A DNA stretch of 64,000 nt from Rhodocyclales bacterium. GTDB taxonomy: Bacteria; Pseudomonadota; Gammaproteobacteria; Burkholderiales; Rhodocyclaceae. Below are positions 37,679 to 45,440 of the stretch, piece by piece. Numbering within the stretch: position 1 is the stretch's first letter; every line of letters starts with the position of its first letter. The position numbers and the translations under genes are program-made. Where the stretch lies: positions 1-64,000 of the forward strand of contig JACRLX010000038.1 of NCBI GenBank assembly GCA_016235165.1, read 5' to 3'. Under the pieces are notes generated by a model. That model was given only the letters and a program-made list of their open reading frames with translations, did no database searches and was not told where the DNA came from.

Positions 37679-38962
37679 ATGTCAGACCCCGTCAAGATCC
37701 CGCAACTCGCCATCCAGGTCGCAAAGTCGCCCCGCAACGACGAATCGCGCGCGACACCGGACGGCGCGATGGAAGCAGGCTCAACCACAATCAGTTTTGC
37801 CAGCGTACTGAAAGCGAAATCGCAATCCGCGAGCGCCGATGGCTCGGTGTCCGATCCCGGCCAAGCTGCGGCGACCGATCGCAACGAGGCGGCGGCGGAA
37901 TTGGTGGCGGCAATGTTCGCCGGCAGTGGCGGTCTGGCGCGCAAGCCAATAACCGAGCCCACCGACCTTGCCGATGAGACCGCCGGAGTTCAGGCTGCAC
38001 CCGATCCGGCTGCGACGGGGGCGGCCAACCACACCGGCGACGGCTTTGCTGCGGGCAATCCGCCAGCCCTGCTCACCGCCACCGATTCCGTCACCGTGAC
38101 GACCACCGTAACCGGGATTGCCGACCCGGCTGCCCTGCCCCAGACGCTGCCCGCGCCGCCAGCGATTGCCACTCCGATCGCCGTTCCGATAGCCCCTCCG
38201 ATCGCTCCCCGGACAGCCCAGATCGCCGTGGCGCCAGCGCCGACTTCTGTCTCGACCGAATTGCCGGCGCAGCGCGATAACCCTTTGCCCCAGCCCGCCA
38301 TGGGCATCACGCCGATGGCGCGGCAAATCGCCGCCGCACAGCCCGGCCCTGCCGTTGTGGCGGCAAATTCTGCCGAGGGCGGCAAATCGGCGCTACCCGC
38401 CGAACTGCCGGAAGCTCAGGGCGAATTTCGTCCTTTGCTCGAACGCATGAGCGCTCATGCCGACGGCATTGCCGTTCAAGCCGGCGCCACAGCGCCGAAC
38501 CTGCCCGCCGGTCCCGAGCCACTGCAAGTTCGCGTCGCCACCCCATTCAACCAGACGGGATGGGCCCGGGAGGTCGAACAAAAACTCGCCTGGGTGGTTA
38601 CCGCTTCGCGCCAGCAAGCCGATCTGGTGCTCAACCCACCCGAACTGGGTCGCATCGAAGTCAGCGTGGTGGTCAAGGGGGACGAAGTCAGCGCCAGTTT
38701 TGCCTCGCCGCACCAGGCGGTGCGCGAGGCCATCGAAGAATCGCTGGTCCGCCTGCGCGAAAATCTCGCTGATGCCGGCATCAGCCTCGGCCAGACCCAC
38801 GTCGGTCGCGAATCCAGCCGCGATGCCTCGTTCGCACGACCCGAAGGCAGGGAAGGCCTGGCTCACCGGGCGGGGCCGGCAGCCGCAGACTCGGAGCGCC
38901 CCCTGAGCAGCAGCGTCTGGCAAACGGCGCGGGGCCGCGGGCTGGTCGACGTCTTCGCTTGA
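37679..38962 (+). CDS. fliK: Flagellar hook-length control protein FliK
   Basis: A 427-residue protein. The first 280 residues are a low-complexity Ala/Pro/Thr ruler-like region. The C-terminal domain has the FliK signature LVLNPPELGRIEVSVVVKGDEVSASF in blocks (about residues 318-345) and RLRENLADAGISLG. FliK measures hook length and switches export specificity. A copy of the 24-bp motif encodes IAVAPAPTS in the ruler region. The gene has its own sigma-54 promoter and an AAGGAG ribosome site. With two FlgE-like hook proteins in the genome, its substrate switching is of interest. Confidence 0.93.
   Translation: MSDPVKIPQLAIQVAKSPRNDESRATPDGAMEAGSTTISFASVLKAKSQSASADGSVSDPGQAAATDRNEAAAELVAAMFAGSGGLARKPITEPTDLADETAGVQAAPDPAATGAANHTGDGFAAGNPPALLTATDSVTVTTTVTGIADPAALPQTLPAPPAIATPIAVPIAPPIAPRTAQIAVAPAPTSVSTELPAQRDNPLPQPAMGITPMARQIAAAQPGPAVVAANSAEGGKSALPAELPEAQGEFRPLLERMSAHADGIAVQAGATAPNLPAGPEPLQVRVATPFNQTGWAREVEQKLAWVVTASRQQADLVLNPPELGRIEVSVVVKGDEVSASFASPHQAVREAIEESLVRLRENLADAGISLGQTHVGRESSRDASFARPEGREGLAHRAGPAAADSERPLSSSVWQTARGRGLVDVFA
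38224..38247 (-). repeat. 24-bp interspersed motif, copy 5
   Basis: The minus strand reads AAGTCGGCGCTGG then CGCCACGGCG. Inside the low-complexity part of fliK, where the protein reads IAVAPAPTS, very similar to the cheZ copy. Confidence 0.8.
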
Positions 38963-39057
38963 GCCGGAATGCCACGAACAGCCAAAAATTCCATTTACCT
39001 CCGGCTGCCCTCGCCGGCTTGACTTGAAGGGCAGCTTCACCAAACCCGGAGTACACC

Positions 39058-39684
39058 ATGGCAGATGCCAAGAAAACCGAAGCCGATGCCGTCGTTGCGG
39101 CACCGAAGAAAAACAAAACCAAGTGGATATTGATTGCCGTCATCGCCCTGCTGGCACTCGGCGGCGGCGGCGCGGCCGCATTTTTCATGCTCAAGAAACC
39201 GCCGGCCGAAGGGGCCGAGGCGGCGGCCGCCAAAAAGAAGGCCGAGCCGGCCGCACCGCCGGTGTTCTACAAGTTCGACAAGCCCTTTACCGTCAAATTG
39301 GCCACCGAGCAGCAGGACGCCTACCTGCAAGCCGAAGTGCAACTCAAGCTGCTCGATGCGACGGGAACCGACCTGGTCAAACAGAACGAGCCGGAACTGA
39401 AGCACAAGATCACCCTCACCCTGATGGGCAGGAAGGCTTCCATGCTGGCGACATCGGAAGGCGTGCAGAAACTGGCCAACGAGTTGCGCGACACCATCAA
39501 CAAGGTGGTATCGCCGACGGCGGCCGGCAAGGAGAAGGCAGCCGAAAAAACAGCGGAAAAGAAAGCGGAAGCGCCGGCCGCCGGCGAAGCTCCGAAACCG
39601 CCCGAAAAGCCAGAGCCGGCGGAGCTTGCCGACCCCTCAGCCGTGGTGCAATCCGTGCTATTCTCAAGCTTCATCATTCAGTAA
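39058..39684 (+). CDS. fliL: Flagellar basal body-associated protein FliL
   Basis: A 208-residue FliL. One membrane helix near residues 22-43 (WILIAVIALLALGGGGAAAFFML), a short charged linker, the stomatin-like periplasmic domain with FYKFDKPFTVKL and KHKITLTLMG, and the family ending VLFSSFIIQ. An insertion of about 40 Lys/Glu/Ala-rich residues precedes the last 20. FliL surrounds and stabilises the stator. It is the first gene after fliK, 95 bases on, with no sigma-54 promoter seen between. Confidence 0.92.
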   Translation: MADAKKTEADAVVAAPKKNKTKWILIAVIALLALGGGGAAAFFMLKKPPAEGAEAAAAKKKAEPAAPPVFYKFDKPFTVKLATEQQDAYLQAEVQLKLLDATGTDLVKQNEPELKHKITLTLMGRKASMLATSEGVQKLANELRDTINKVVSPTAAGKEKAAEKTAEKKAEAPAAGEAPKPPEKPEPAELADPSAVVQSVLFSSFIIQ

Positions 39685-39712
39685 TTCCCGCCCTCGCCGG
39701 GCGTGGATCTCC

Positions 39713-40690
39713 ATGGCCCAGGATTTTCTCTCCCAGGAAGAAGTCGACGCACTGCTGAAGGGGGTTTCCGGCGAAACCGACGAGGCGCCGGTCGAATCCG
39801 GGGAATCCGGTTTGGTTCGGCCCTACGATCTGGGACGGCAGGAACGCATCGTCCGCGGTCGCATGCCGACGATGGAGTTGATCAACGAGCGCTTCGCCCG
39901 TTACCTGCGCATCGGTTTGTTCAACTACATGCACAAGGGCGTCGAGGTTTCGGTGGCGCCGATCAAGGTCCAGAAGTACAGCGAATTCATCCGCAACCTG
40001 GTGGTGCCCACCAACCTTAACCTGATCCAGGCCAAGCCCCTGCGCGGCACCGGCCTGGTGGTGCTGGATCCGAGCCTGGTCTTTCTGGTGGTGGATAACA
40101 TGTTCGGCGGCGACGGGCGTTTCCACACCCGGGTCGAGGGCCGCGACTTCACCCCCACCGAGCAGCGCATCATTCGCGGCCTGCTGGGTGTCGTCTTCGA
40201 GGAATACCAGCGTGCCTGGCAGCCCGTGTATCCGTTGCTGTTCGAATACGTGCGCTCGGAAATGAACACCCAGTTCGCCAACATCGCCACGCCCTCCGAA
40301 GTGGTGATCGCGATGAGCTTTACCCTTGAGTTTTCGGGTAACTCGCCGGAACTGCATATCTGCCTGCCGTACTCGATGATCGAACCGATACGCGACTTGC
40401 TGCACAGCGCCATGCACAGCGAGCAGGCCTCGGCCGACAATCGCTGGACCACCATGCTGACGCGCGAATTGCAGACCGCCGAAGTCGAACTGGTGGCGAC
40501 GCTCGCCTCGGCCAGCCTGACGGTCGCCGACGTGGTGAATTTGCAGGTCGGCGACGTGGTGCCGATCGAGATCCAGGAAACCGCGACCACCTCGGTCGAC
40601 GGTGTCCCGATCATGGCGTCCCGCTACGGCATCCAGAATGGCCAGTACGCCCTGAAAATAGAGCGCTTCCTTGCCGAAGACGAATCCTGA
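39713..40690 (+). CDS. fliM: Flagellar motor switch protein FliM
   Basis: From ATG 39713 the product is 325 residues. The N terminus FLSQEEVDALLKGV is the CheY-P binding segment, followed by the CheC-like middle domain (VFLVVDNMFGGDGRF) and the C-terminal FliN-like domain (VVNLQVGDVVPIEI). FliM forms the C ring with FliG and FliN and is the target of CheY encoded at 16385. The start was chosen because the conserved N-terminal motif begins there; the frame is open 87 bases upstream. Confidence 0.97.
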   Translation: MAQDFLSQEEVDALLKGVSGETDEAPVESGESGLVRPYDLGRQERIVRGRMPTMELINERFARYLRIGLFNYMHKGVEVSVAPIKVQKYSEFIRNLVVPTNLNLIQAKPLRGTGLVVLDPSLVFLVVDNMFGGDGRFHTRVEGRDFTPTEQRIIRGLLGVVFEEYQRAWQPVYPLLFEYVRSEMNTQFANIATPSEVVIAMSFTLEFSGNSPELHICLPYSMIEPIRDLLHSAMHSEQASADNRWTTMLTRELQTAEVELVATLASASLTVADVVNLQVGDVVPIEIQETATTSVDGVPIMASRYGIQNGQYALKIERFLAEDES

Positions 40691-40743
40691 TGCCATGAAC
40701 GCCGCCTTACCCATCCCGCACGCCAAGATGCCCGGAGCATGAA

Positions 40744-41151
40744 ATGAACCAAGACGCCGCCGAACAACAGGTATCGGAAGATGATTGGGCTGCCGCCATG
40801 AACGAGCAGGCCGCGGCACCGGCCGCCGCGGCGCAACCGGCGCAGATCTTCGAACAGTTCGCGGAAGGCTCGGCTCCGGCTGGCGCGCCGCGCGGCTTTG
40901 ACATGATCATGGATATCCCGGTGGCACTCACCGTCGAGCTCGGTCGCACCAAGATTTCGATCCGCAACCTGCTGCAACTGGCCCATGGCTCGGTGGTCGA
41001 ACTTGACGGCCTGGCCGGCGAGCCGATGGACGTCCTGATCAACGGCACGCTGATCGCGCAGGGCGAGGTGGTGGTGGTCAACGAGAAATTCGGCATACGC
41101 CTGACCGACATCATCACCCCGCAGGAACGCATCCGCAAACTGAATCGCTGA
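40744..41151 (+). CDS. fliN: Flagellar motor switch protein FliN
   Basis: A 135-residue FliN with an acidic Ala-rich N terminus and a SpoA-type C-terminal domain: DIPVALTVELGRTKISIRNLLQL, GSVVELDGLAGEPMDVLINGTLIAQGEVVVVNEKFGIRL. It completes the C ring with FliM. A partial match to the interspersed motif (AAGTCGGCGCT at 41153-41163) begins just after its stop, in the 112-base gap before fliO. Confidence 0.96.
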   Translation: MNQDAAEQQVSEDDWAAAMNEQAAAPAAAAQPAQIFEQFAEGSAPAGAPRGFDMIMDIPVALTVELGRTKISIRNLLQLAHGSVVELDGLAGEPMDVLINGTLIAQGEVVVVNEKFGIRLTDIITPQERIRKLNR

Positions 41152-41263
41152 TAAGTCGGCGCTTCGCCCCTTTGCTTCTCGGCTGCCTGGCGCAGTCGGC
41201 ACCGTATCCTCGCCGGCATTGATCCGTCGCGCTTTCGGCGACGGCATTCAGCGTCAGGAAGCG

Positions 41264-41677
41264 ATGCGCAAGTCTATTTCCCCTGCCCGTTTTGCCGCCC
41301 TGTTCACCCTCTTGAGCGCGAATCAAGCCTGGGCGCAGCAAGCCAGCCAACCCTCGCTCGGAGCCGGAATCCTGCAAATGCTGCTGGGCCTGGGCGGCGT
41401 TCTGGTGCTGCTGGTGGGAAGCCTCTGGCTGCTCAAGCGCCTGACCGCGGTTCGCGGCCCCGGCGCAGGAATGATGCGCGTCGTCGCGGCCACGGCGGTC
41501 GGCGGACGCGAGCGCGTGGTGATCGTCGAAGTCGGCAGCACCTGGCTGGTGCTGGGCGTGGCTCCGGGGCGCGTCTCCCCGCTGGCCGAAATTCCGCGTC
41601 AGACGCTGCCTGAGACGCCCCAGGGAAACAGCCAGCCTGCCGCGGAATGGCTGCAACGCTTCATCCCCCGTCGCTGA
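41264..41677 (+). CDS. fliO: Flagellar biosynthesis protein FliO
   Basis: From ATG 41264 the product is 137 residues: a signal-like N terminus ending near QAWAQQ, a single membrane helix ([23 protein letters not shown]) and a small cytoplasmic domain with [21 protein letters not shown], the FliO/FliZ pattern. FliO helps assemble the FliP5-FliR core of the export gate. The start is chosen over 41219 because it gives a compact signal segment. fliP begins just after the stop. Confidence 0.9.
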   Translation: MRKSISPARFAALFTLLSANQAWAQQASQPSLGAGILQMLLGLGGVLVLLVGSLWLLKRLTAVRGPGAGMMRVVAATAVGGRERVVIVEVGSTWLVLGVAPGRVSPLAEIPRQTLPETPQGNSQPAAEWLQRFIPRR

Positions 41678-41678
41678 G

Positions 41679-42410
41679 ATGCCGCGCTTCCTGCCACTGC
41701 TGTTGATCCTGCTGCCCGAACTGGCGCTGGCCCAGGCCATGCCAGCCGTCACCAGTACGCCGGCGGCCGGCGGCGGCACCCAGTGGTCGCTGTCGATCCA
41801 GACCCTGCTGCTGCTGACCAGCCTGACCTTCATCCCCGCCCTGGTGCTGATGATGACCAGCTTCACCCGCATCATCATCGTGTTTTCGCTGCTGCGCCAT
41901 GCGCTCGGCACCCAGACCTCGCCGCCCAACCAGGTGCTGGTCGGCCTGGCATTGTTCCTCACCTTCTTCATCATGGCGCCGGTGGGCGATCGCATTTACA
42001 CCGAAGCCTATGTACCGCTTTCCGAAAATCGCATCAGCTTCCAACAGGCGCTGGAGACCGGCGCGGTGCCGCTGCGCGCCTTCATGCTGAAGCAGGTCAG
42101 GGAAGCCGACCTGGCAACCTTCACCAAGGTCGCCAGGCAGCCCAAGCCAGCCCGCACCGAGGATATCCCGCTGCGGGTCTTGATCCCCGCCTTCGTCACC
42201 TCGGAGCTGAAAACCGCGTTCCAGATCGGCTTCATCGTCTTCATACCCTTCCTGATCATCGACATGGTGGTGGCATCGGTGCTGATGTCGATGGGCATGA
42301 TGATGATGTCGCCGGTGATCGTTGCCCTGCCCTTCAAGATCATGCTGTTCGTGCTGGTGGACGGCTGGAACCTGCTGATCGGCTCGCTCGTTTTGAGTTT
42401 CGGCACATGA
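41679..42410 (+). CDS. fliP: Flagellar export gate protein FliP
   Basis: A 243-residue FliP with a cleavable signal peptide (ALAQA) and four membrane helices. Diagnostic blocks: [44 protein letters not shown], and [28 protein letters not shown]. FliP pentamers form the pore of the export gate. The last four bases overlap the fliQ start. Confidence 0.97.
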   Translation: MPRFLPLLLILLPELALAQAMPAVTSTPAAGGGTQWSLSIQTLLLLTSLTFIPALVLMMTSFTRIIIVFSLLRHALGTQTSPPNQVLVGLALFLTFFIMAPVGDRIYTEAYVPLSENRISFQQALETGAVPLRAFMLKQVREADLATFTKVARQPKPARTEDIPLRVLIPAFVTSELKTAFQIGFIVFIPFLIIDMVVASVLMSMGMMMMSPVIVALPFKIMLFVLVDGWNLLIGSLVLSFGT

Positions 42411-42676
42411 CCCCTACCACCGTGATCGAAATCGGGCGTGGCGCGGTGGAAATCACGCTGATGATTTCCGCGCCGCTGTTCCTCGCGGCGCTGGTCACCG
42501 GCCTCGTCATCAGCATTTTCCAGGCGGCGACCCAGATCAACGAATCGACACTTTCCTTCGTGCCAAAACTGATCGCCATCTTCGTCACCCTGGTGCTGGC
42601 CGGCCCCTGGATGATCACCCTGATGACCGACTACATGCGTCGGCTTTACGAGTCGATCCCCGGCATCATCGGCTAG
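42407..42676 (+). CDS. fliQ: Flagellar export gate protein FliQ
   Basis: An 89-residue, two-helix membrane protein starting at ATG 42407 in an ATGA overlap with fliP. Family sequence is clear in [30 protein letters not shown] and [11 protein letters not shown]. FliQ packs around the FliP-FliR core. Confidence 0.96.
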   Translation: MTPTTVIEIGRGAVEITLMISAPLFLAALVTGLVISIFQAATQINESTLSFVPKLIAIFVTLVLAGPWMITLMTDYMRRLYESIPGIIG

Positions 42677-42706
42677 CTTGGACCGCGGCGCTCCCGCCAG
42701 CCAGCA

Positions 42707-43495
42707 ATGATTTCGATCACCTCGGCCCAACTCGACGCATGGCTGGCGCTGTTCATCTTTCCGCTGACACGCATCCTGGCCCTGCTGGCCACCGCCCCGG
42801 TGTTAAACAATGCGGCCTTGCCGGCCCGCATGCGCCTGGTCGCCGGACTCGCGATCGCCATCGCGCTGGTGCCCGCCCTGCCACCGCCGCCGCCAATTCC
42901 GGCCGGGTCATGGCTGGGCCTGACCGTCATCGTCGAGCAGATCCTGATCGGCGCCATGATGGGCTTCGCGCTACGCATCGCATTTGCCGCACTCGACGTT
43001 GCCGGCGAGCTGATCGGTTTGCAGATGGGCCTTTCCTTCGCCACATTCTTCGACCCCGTGGCCGGTGGCGAAACGCCGGTGATGACCCAGTTCCTCGGTC
43101 TGCTCACGGCGCTTTTCTTTCTTGCCATGAACGGGCATCTGCTGGCGATTTACCTGGTGGCGGAAAGCTTCACCGTGCTGCCGATCGGCCAGTTGCCGTT
43201 TCAGGCTGCGTCGCTTGCGGCCCTGGTGAAATCGGCGGCGATGATGTTTTCGCTGGGCGTGTTACTGGCGCTGCCGCTGATCACGGCGCTGCTGGTGACC
43301 AACCTGGCGCTGGGCGTCCTGTCGCGCGTGGCGCCGGCGCTGAACCTGTTCGCCGTCGGCTTCCCGGTGACCATGGCCCTTGGCTTCATCGTGCTCCTGC
43401 TGTGCCTGCCCTATCTGGGCGCGGCGATGGAGCCGGTGTTCAATCGCGGCTTCGAGACGCTGGAAGCCGTGGTGCGGATGGCGTCAGGAACTTGA
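42707..43495 (+). CDS. fliR: Flagellar export gate protein FliR
   Basis: A 262-residue FliR with about six membrane helices. Recognisable segments: RILALLATAPVLNNAALPARMRLV, GFALRIAFAALDVAGELIGLQMGLSF, and LALGVLSRVAPALNLFAVGFPVTMALGF. FliR caps the FliPQ core of the export gate. It ends the plus-strand fli operon; flhB, often next, is absent here. The following gap contains two hairpins. Confidence 0.96.
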   Translation: MISITSAQLDAWLALFIFPLTRILALLATAPVLNNAALPARMRLVAGLAIAIALVPALPPPPPIPAGSWLGLTVIVEQILIGAMMGFALRIAFAALDVAGELIGLQMGLSFATFFDPVAGGETPVMTQFLGLLTALFFLAMNGHLLAIYLVAESFTVLPIGQLPFQAASLAALVKSAAMMFSLGVLLALPLITALLVTNLALGVLSRVAPALNLFAVGFPVTMALGFIVLLLCLPYLGAAMEPVFNRGFETLEAVVRMASGT

Positions 43496-43550
43496 CCTGA
43501 AACTCAGCACGGGGCGTCGGCGCTATCGAGCGCAGCGAGCCAATCAGGAC

Positions 43551-43566
43551 CCCCCCGCGAGGGGGG
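43551..43566. repeat. GC hairpin CCCCCC-GCGA-GGGGGG
   Basis: Six-base stem with GCGA loop, followed by more G-rich sequence, in the 132-base gap between converging fliR and the lipoprotein gene. It looks like a REP-type GC-rich intergenic repeat or part of a terminator region. Confidence 0.5.
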
Positions 43567-43590
43567 CGAAGGGGGGCGGGTGTCTAAGAA

Positions 43591-43634
43591 GGGTTAGCTT
43601 TCATGATGCATGAATACATCATGAAAGCTAACCC
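43591..43634. terminator. 18-bp perfect inverted repeat, probable bidirectional terminator
   Basis: GGGTTAGCTTTCATGATG and its exact complement flank an 8-base loop. It lies between the converging fliR and flgL-lipoprotein operons, and the right arm contains the TAG stop of the lipoprotein gene. No T-run follows, and the stem is AT-richer than its surroundings, so an inserted element is a possible alternative. Confidence 0.6.
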
Positions 43635-44122
43635 GGGCGACGCGTAAGGTGGATGACCCCGCGGGCAAAGCGCTGTGAACCCAGCACCGACGACTCAAGC
43701 CCTTCGTTGTACTCGACCACCGAATAGCCCTCGTAGCCGTTCCGCCGCATCAAGTCCTTGGCGCGTTGGTGGAACACCATGCGCGCCTCGCCGGCGCCGC
43801 CGGCATACACCCGCTTCATCTTCAGGGACAGATGAAAATACTGGTCGGGGAAATCGGCCTGTTCGATTTCCCAGTTCGGCGCCAGCGGATCGAGGATCAG
43901 CCAGGCCGCACCCGCATACAGGCCCCAGGAGACGATTTTCTCAAGCGGGATATGCACCTGATTGCTCAAGTTCAGGGTGGCATCGGGAATCAGCGGGCCC
44001 TGTGCCGGAATCGGGCCGCTGAGGGCGGTGGGGCCAGGGTAGTTCAGCGCGCCGCAACCGGCGAGCAGCCCGGCAAGGGCAAGGGCGGCCAGAAGTCGGC
44101 GCTGGCGGGACGGCGTTTTCAT
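43628..44122 (-). CDS. Lipoprotein of unknown function after flgL
   Basis: A 164-residue protein with a lipoprotein signal peptide (RLLAALALAGLLAGC). The mature part has ALNYPGPTALSGPIP and a C-terminal domain with FHLSLKMKRVYAGGAGEARMVFHQRAKDLMRRNGYEGYSVVEYNEGLES in blocks, a small alpha/beta fold I do not recognise. ATGA overlap with flgL suggests coupled translation, but no flagellar function is established. The N-terminal KTPSRQRRL is encoded by a copy of the 24-bp motif read antisense. Confidence 0.82.
   Translation of the reverse strand: MKTPSRQRRLLAALALAGLLAGCGALNYPGPTALSGPIPAQGPLIPDATLNLSNQVHIPLEKIVSWGLYAGAAWLILDPLAPNWEIEQADFPDQYFHLSLKMKRVYAGGAGEARMVFHQRAKDLMRRNGYEGYSVVEYNEGLESSVLGSQRFARGVIHLTRRPG
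44092..44115 (+). repeat. 24-bp interspersed motif, copy 6
   Basis: AAGTCGGCGCTGG followed by CGGGACGGCG, at the very start of the lipoprotein gene (antisense), where the protein reads KTPSRQRRL in the positively charged part of the signal peptide. Confidence 0.75.
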
Positions 44123-45414
44123 AGGAAATTGAACAGGGAGAGTTGCGAAACGCGCAGGAAGGATTGCTGCGCGGCTTCCAGTTCGGCCTGGCGCCGGGTG
44201 AGTTCCGTGATTGCCTTGGAATAATCGACATCCTGCAACTCGGAAAGCGACTGCTGGTACTGCACGCTCATATCGCCGCTCACGGTCTGCAAGGCCTCGA
44301 TTTCATTCATGCGCGTGCCGACGTGGGCGCGCACGCGCACCACGTTCTCGATCGCCTGGGCGATATTGCCGATGCCGGCGCGCACATCGCTGATGTAGCG
44401 TGCATCGGCGGCCGGTGTCGTGCCGCCGGCCTCCAGCGCGCCGATCAGCTTGGCGACAGAGGCGAACACGCTCTGCGAACTGCTCGGCTCGACCGTGAAT
44501 TTGTCGCCGCTGGCGGCGCTGCCGGTGATGCTGACGCTGCCGCCGAGGTCAAACGCGGGTTCCGCGCCTTGCGACTTGAGCTGGATCAACTGCCCCGATT
44601 GATAACTGCGCTGGCTGGCCAGCGGCGCCGGCGCCGCACCGCCGGTGAGCAGCGAATTGCCGCTGGCGGTATCGACCAGGTCGTAGGTGGTGACACCCGC
44701 ATTGACCGTAAACCTGACTTCGACGTCCTGCACCGCCGAGGCACGCCACGCCGCCGGATCGCTGATCGAGCCGGCGTTGATGGTCGCCGTGCCACTGTTG
44801 GCGGCGTCGTAGTTGGTGACGAAATAACCATTGCCGCTGGGAATGCGGCGGAATACGTCGATGCCGGAATCGCTGATCTCGATATGACGGCTGCTCGATA
44901 CCTGCAAGCTGCGCTGGCCTTCGTCGCCCTGATAGTCGATTTCGCCGCCGGCCATCAGCGCGTCGATGGAGCCGCCGAAGGGAATCGTCGCGCTCATGAA
45001 GCCGCCGAATACGTGATTGCCGGCGGCATCCTTGCTGTTGGCGATGCCCAGCAACTGGTCGTAGGTGCCGCGCAGTTCGGTGGAAATGGCCTTGCGCGCC
45101 GTGGGCGTCAAACTGGTGCTGCCGGCCTGGATGGCCAGCTCATGCACCCGTTGCAGCAAATCCTCGGCATGGGCCAGATGCACTTCCTCCTGGCCGAGGA
45201 TGCCCATCGCGGTTTCCTGGTTCCTGCTGAACTGGGTCACCACGTCATTGGCCTGCGAAATCTCCAGGGCGCGCGCCGAGGCCACGGGATCGTCGCCCGG
45301 CGTGAGTATGCGGCGACCGCTGGCCAACTGCTGCTGCACCTTGAGCAAGGCCGACGTCTGGCGCGAAATGCCGGTGGCACCGGCATCGAAAATCATCGAG
45401 CTGCTGACTCTCAT
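44119..45414 (-). CDS. flgL: Hook-filament junction protein FlgL (HAP3)
   Basis: A 431-residue flagellin-like junction protein. N-terminal helix RVSSSMIFDAGATGISRQTSALLKVQQQLASGRRI and the DDPVASARAL block are typical of FlgL, as is the C-terminal helix ending QQSFLRVSQLSLFNFL. FlgL joins the hook (via FlgK) to the filament. It lies 26 bases after flgK and overlaps a lipoprotein gene by four bases. Confidence 0.95.
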   Translation of the reverse strand: MRVSSSMIFDAGATGISRQTSALLKVQQQLASGRRILTPGDDPVASARALEISQANDVVTQFSRNQETAMGILGQEEVHLAHAEDLLQRVHELAIQAGSTSLTPTARKAISTELRGTYDQLLGIANSKDAAGNHVFGGFMSATIPFGGSIDALMAGGEIDYQGDEGQRSLQVSSSRHIEISDSGIDVFRRIPSGNGYFVTNYDAANSGTATINAGSISDPAAWRASAVQDVEVRFTVNAGVTTYDLVDTASGNSLLTGGAAPAPLASQRSYQSGQLIQLKSQGAEPAFDLGGSVSITGSAASGDKFTVEPSSSQSVFASVAKLIGALEAGGTTPAADARYISDVRAGIGNIAQAIENVVRVRAHVGTRMNEIEALQTVSGDMSVQYQQSLSELQDVDYSKAITELTRRQAELEAAQQSFLRVSQLSLFNFL

Positions 45415-45440
45415 GTCTGCTTACCTCCATCGCACCCGGC

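Noticed and set aside
38353-38367. Near match to the CGGCAA-N3-TTGCCG dyad inside fliK
   Set aside because: One arm has a mismatch and it lies deep in coding sequence with no promoter nearby.
41152-41163. Possible eleventh copy of the 24-bp motif after fliN (TAAGTCGGCGCT)
   Set aside because: Only the first 11-12 bases match; the second half diverges, so it is not counted.
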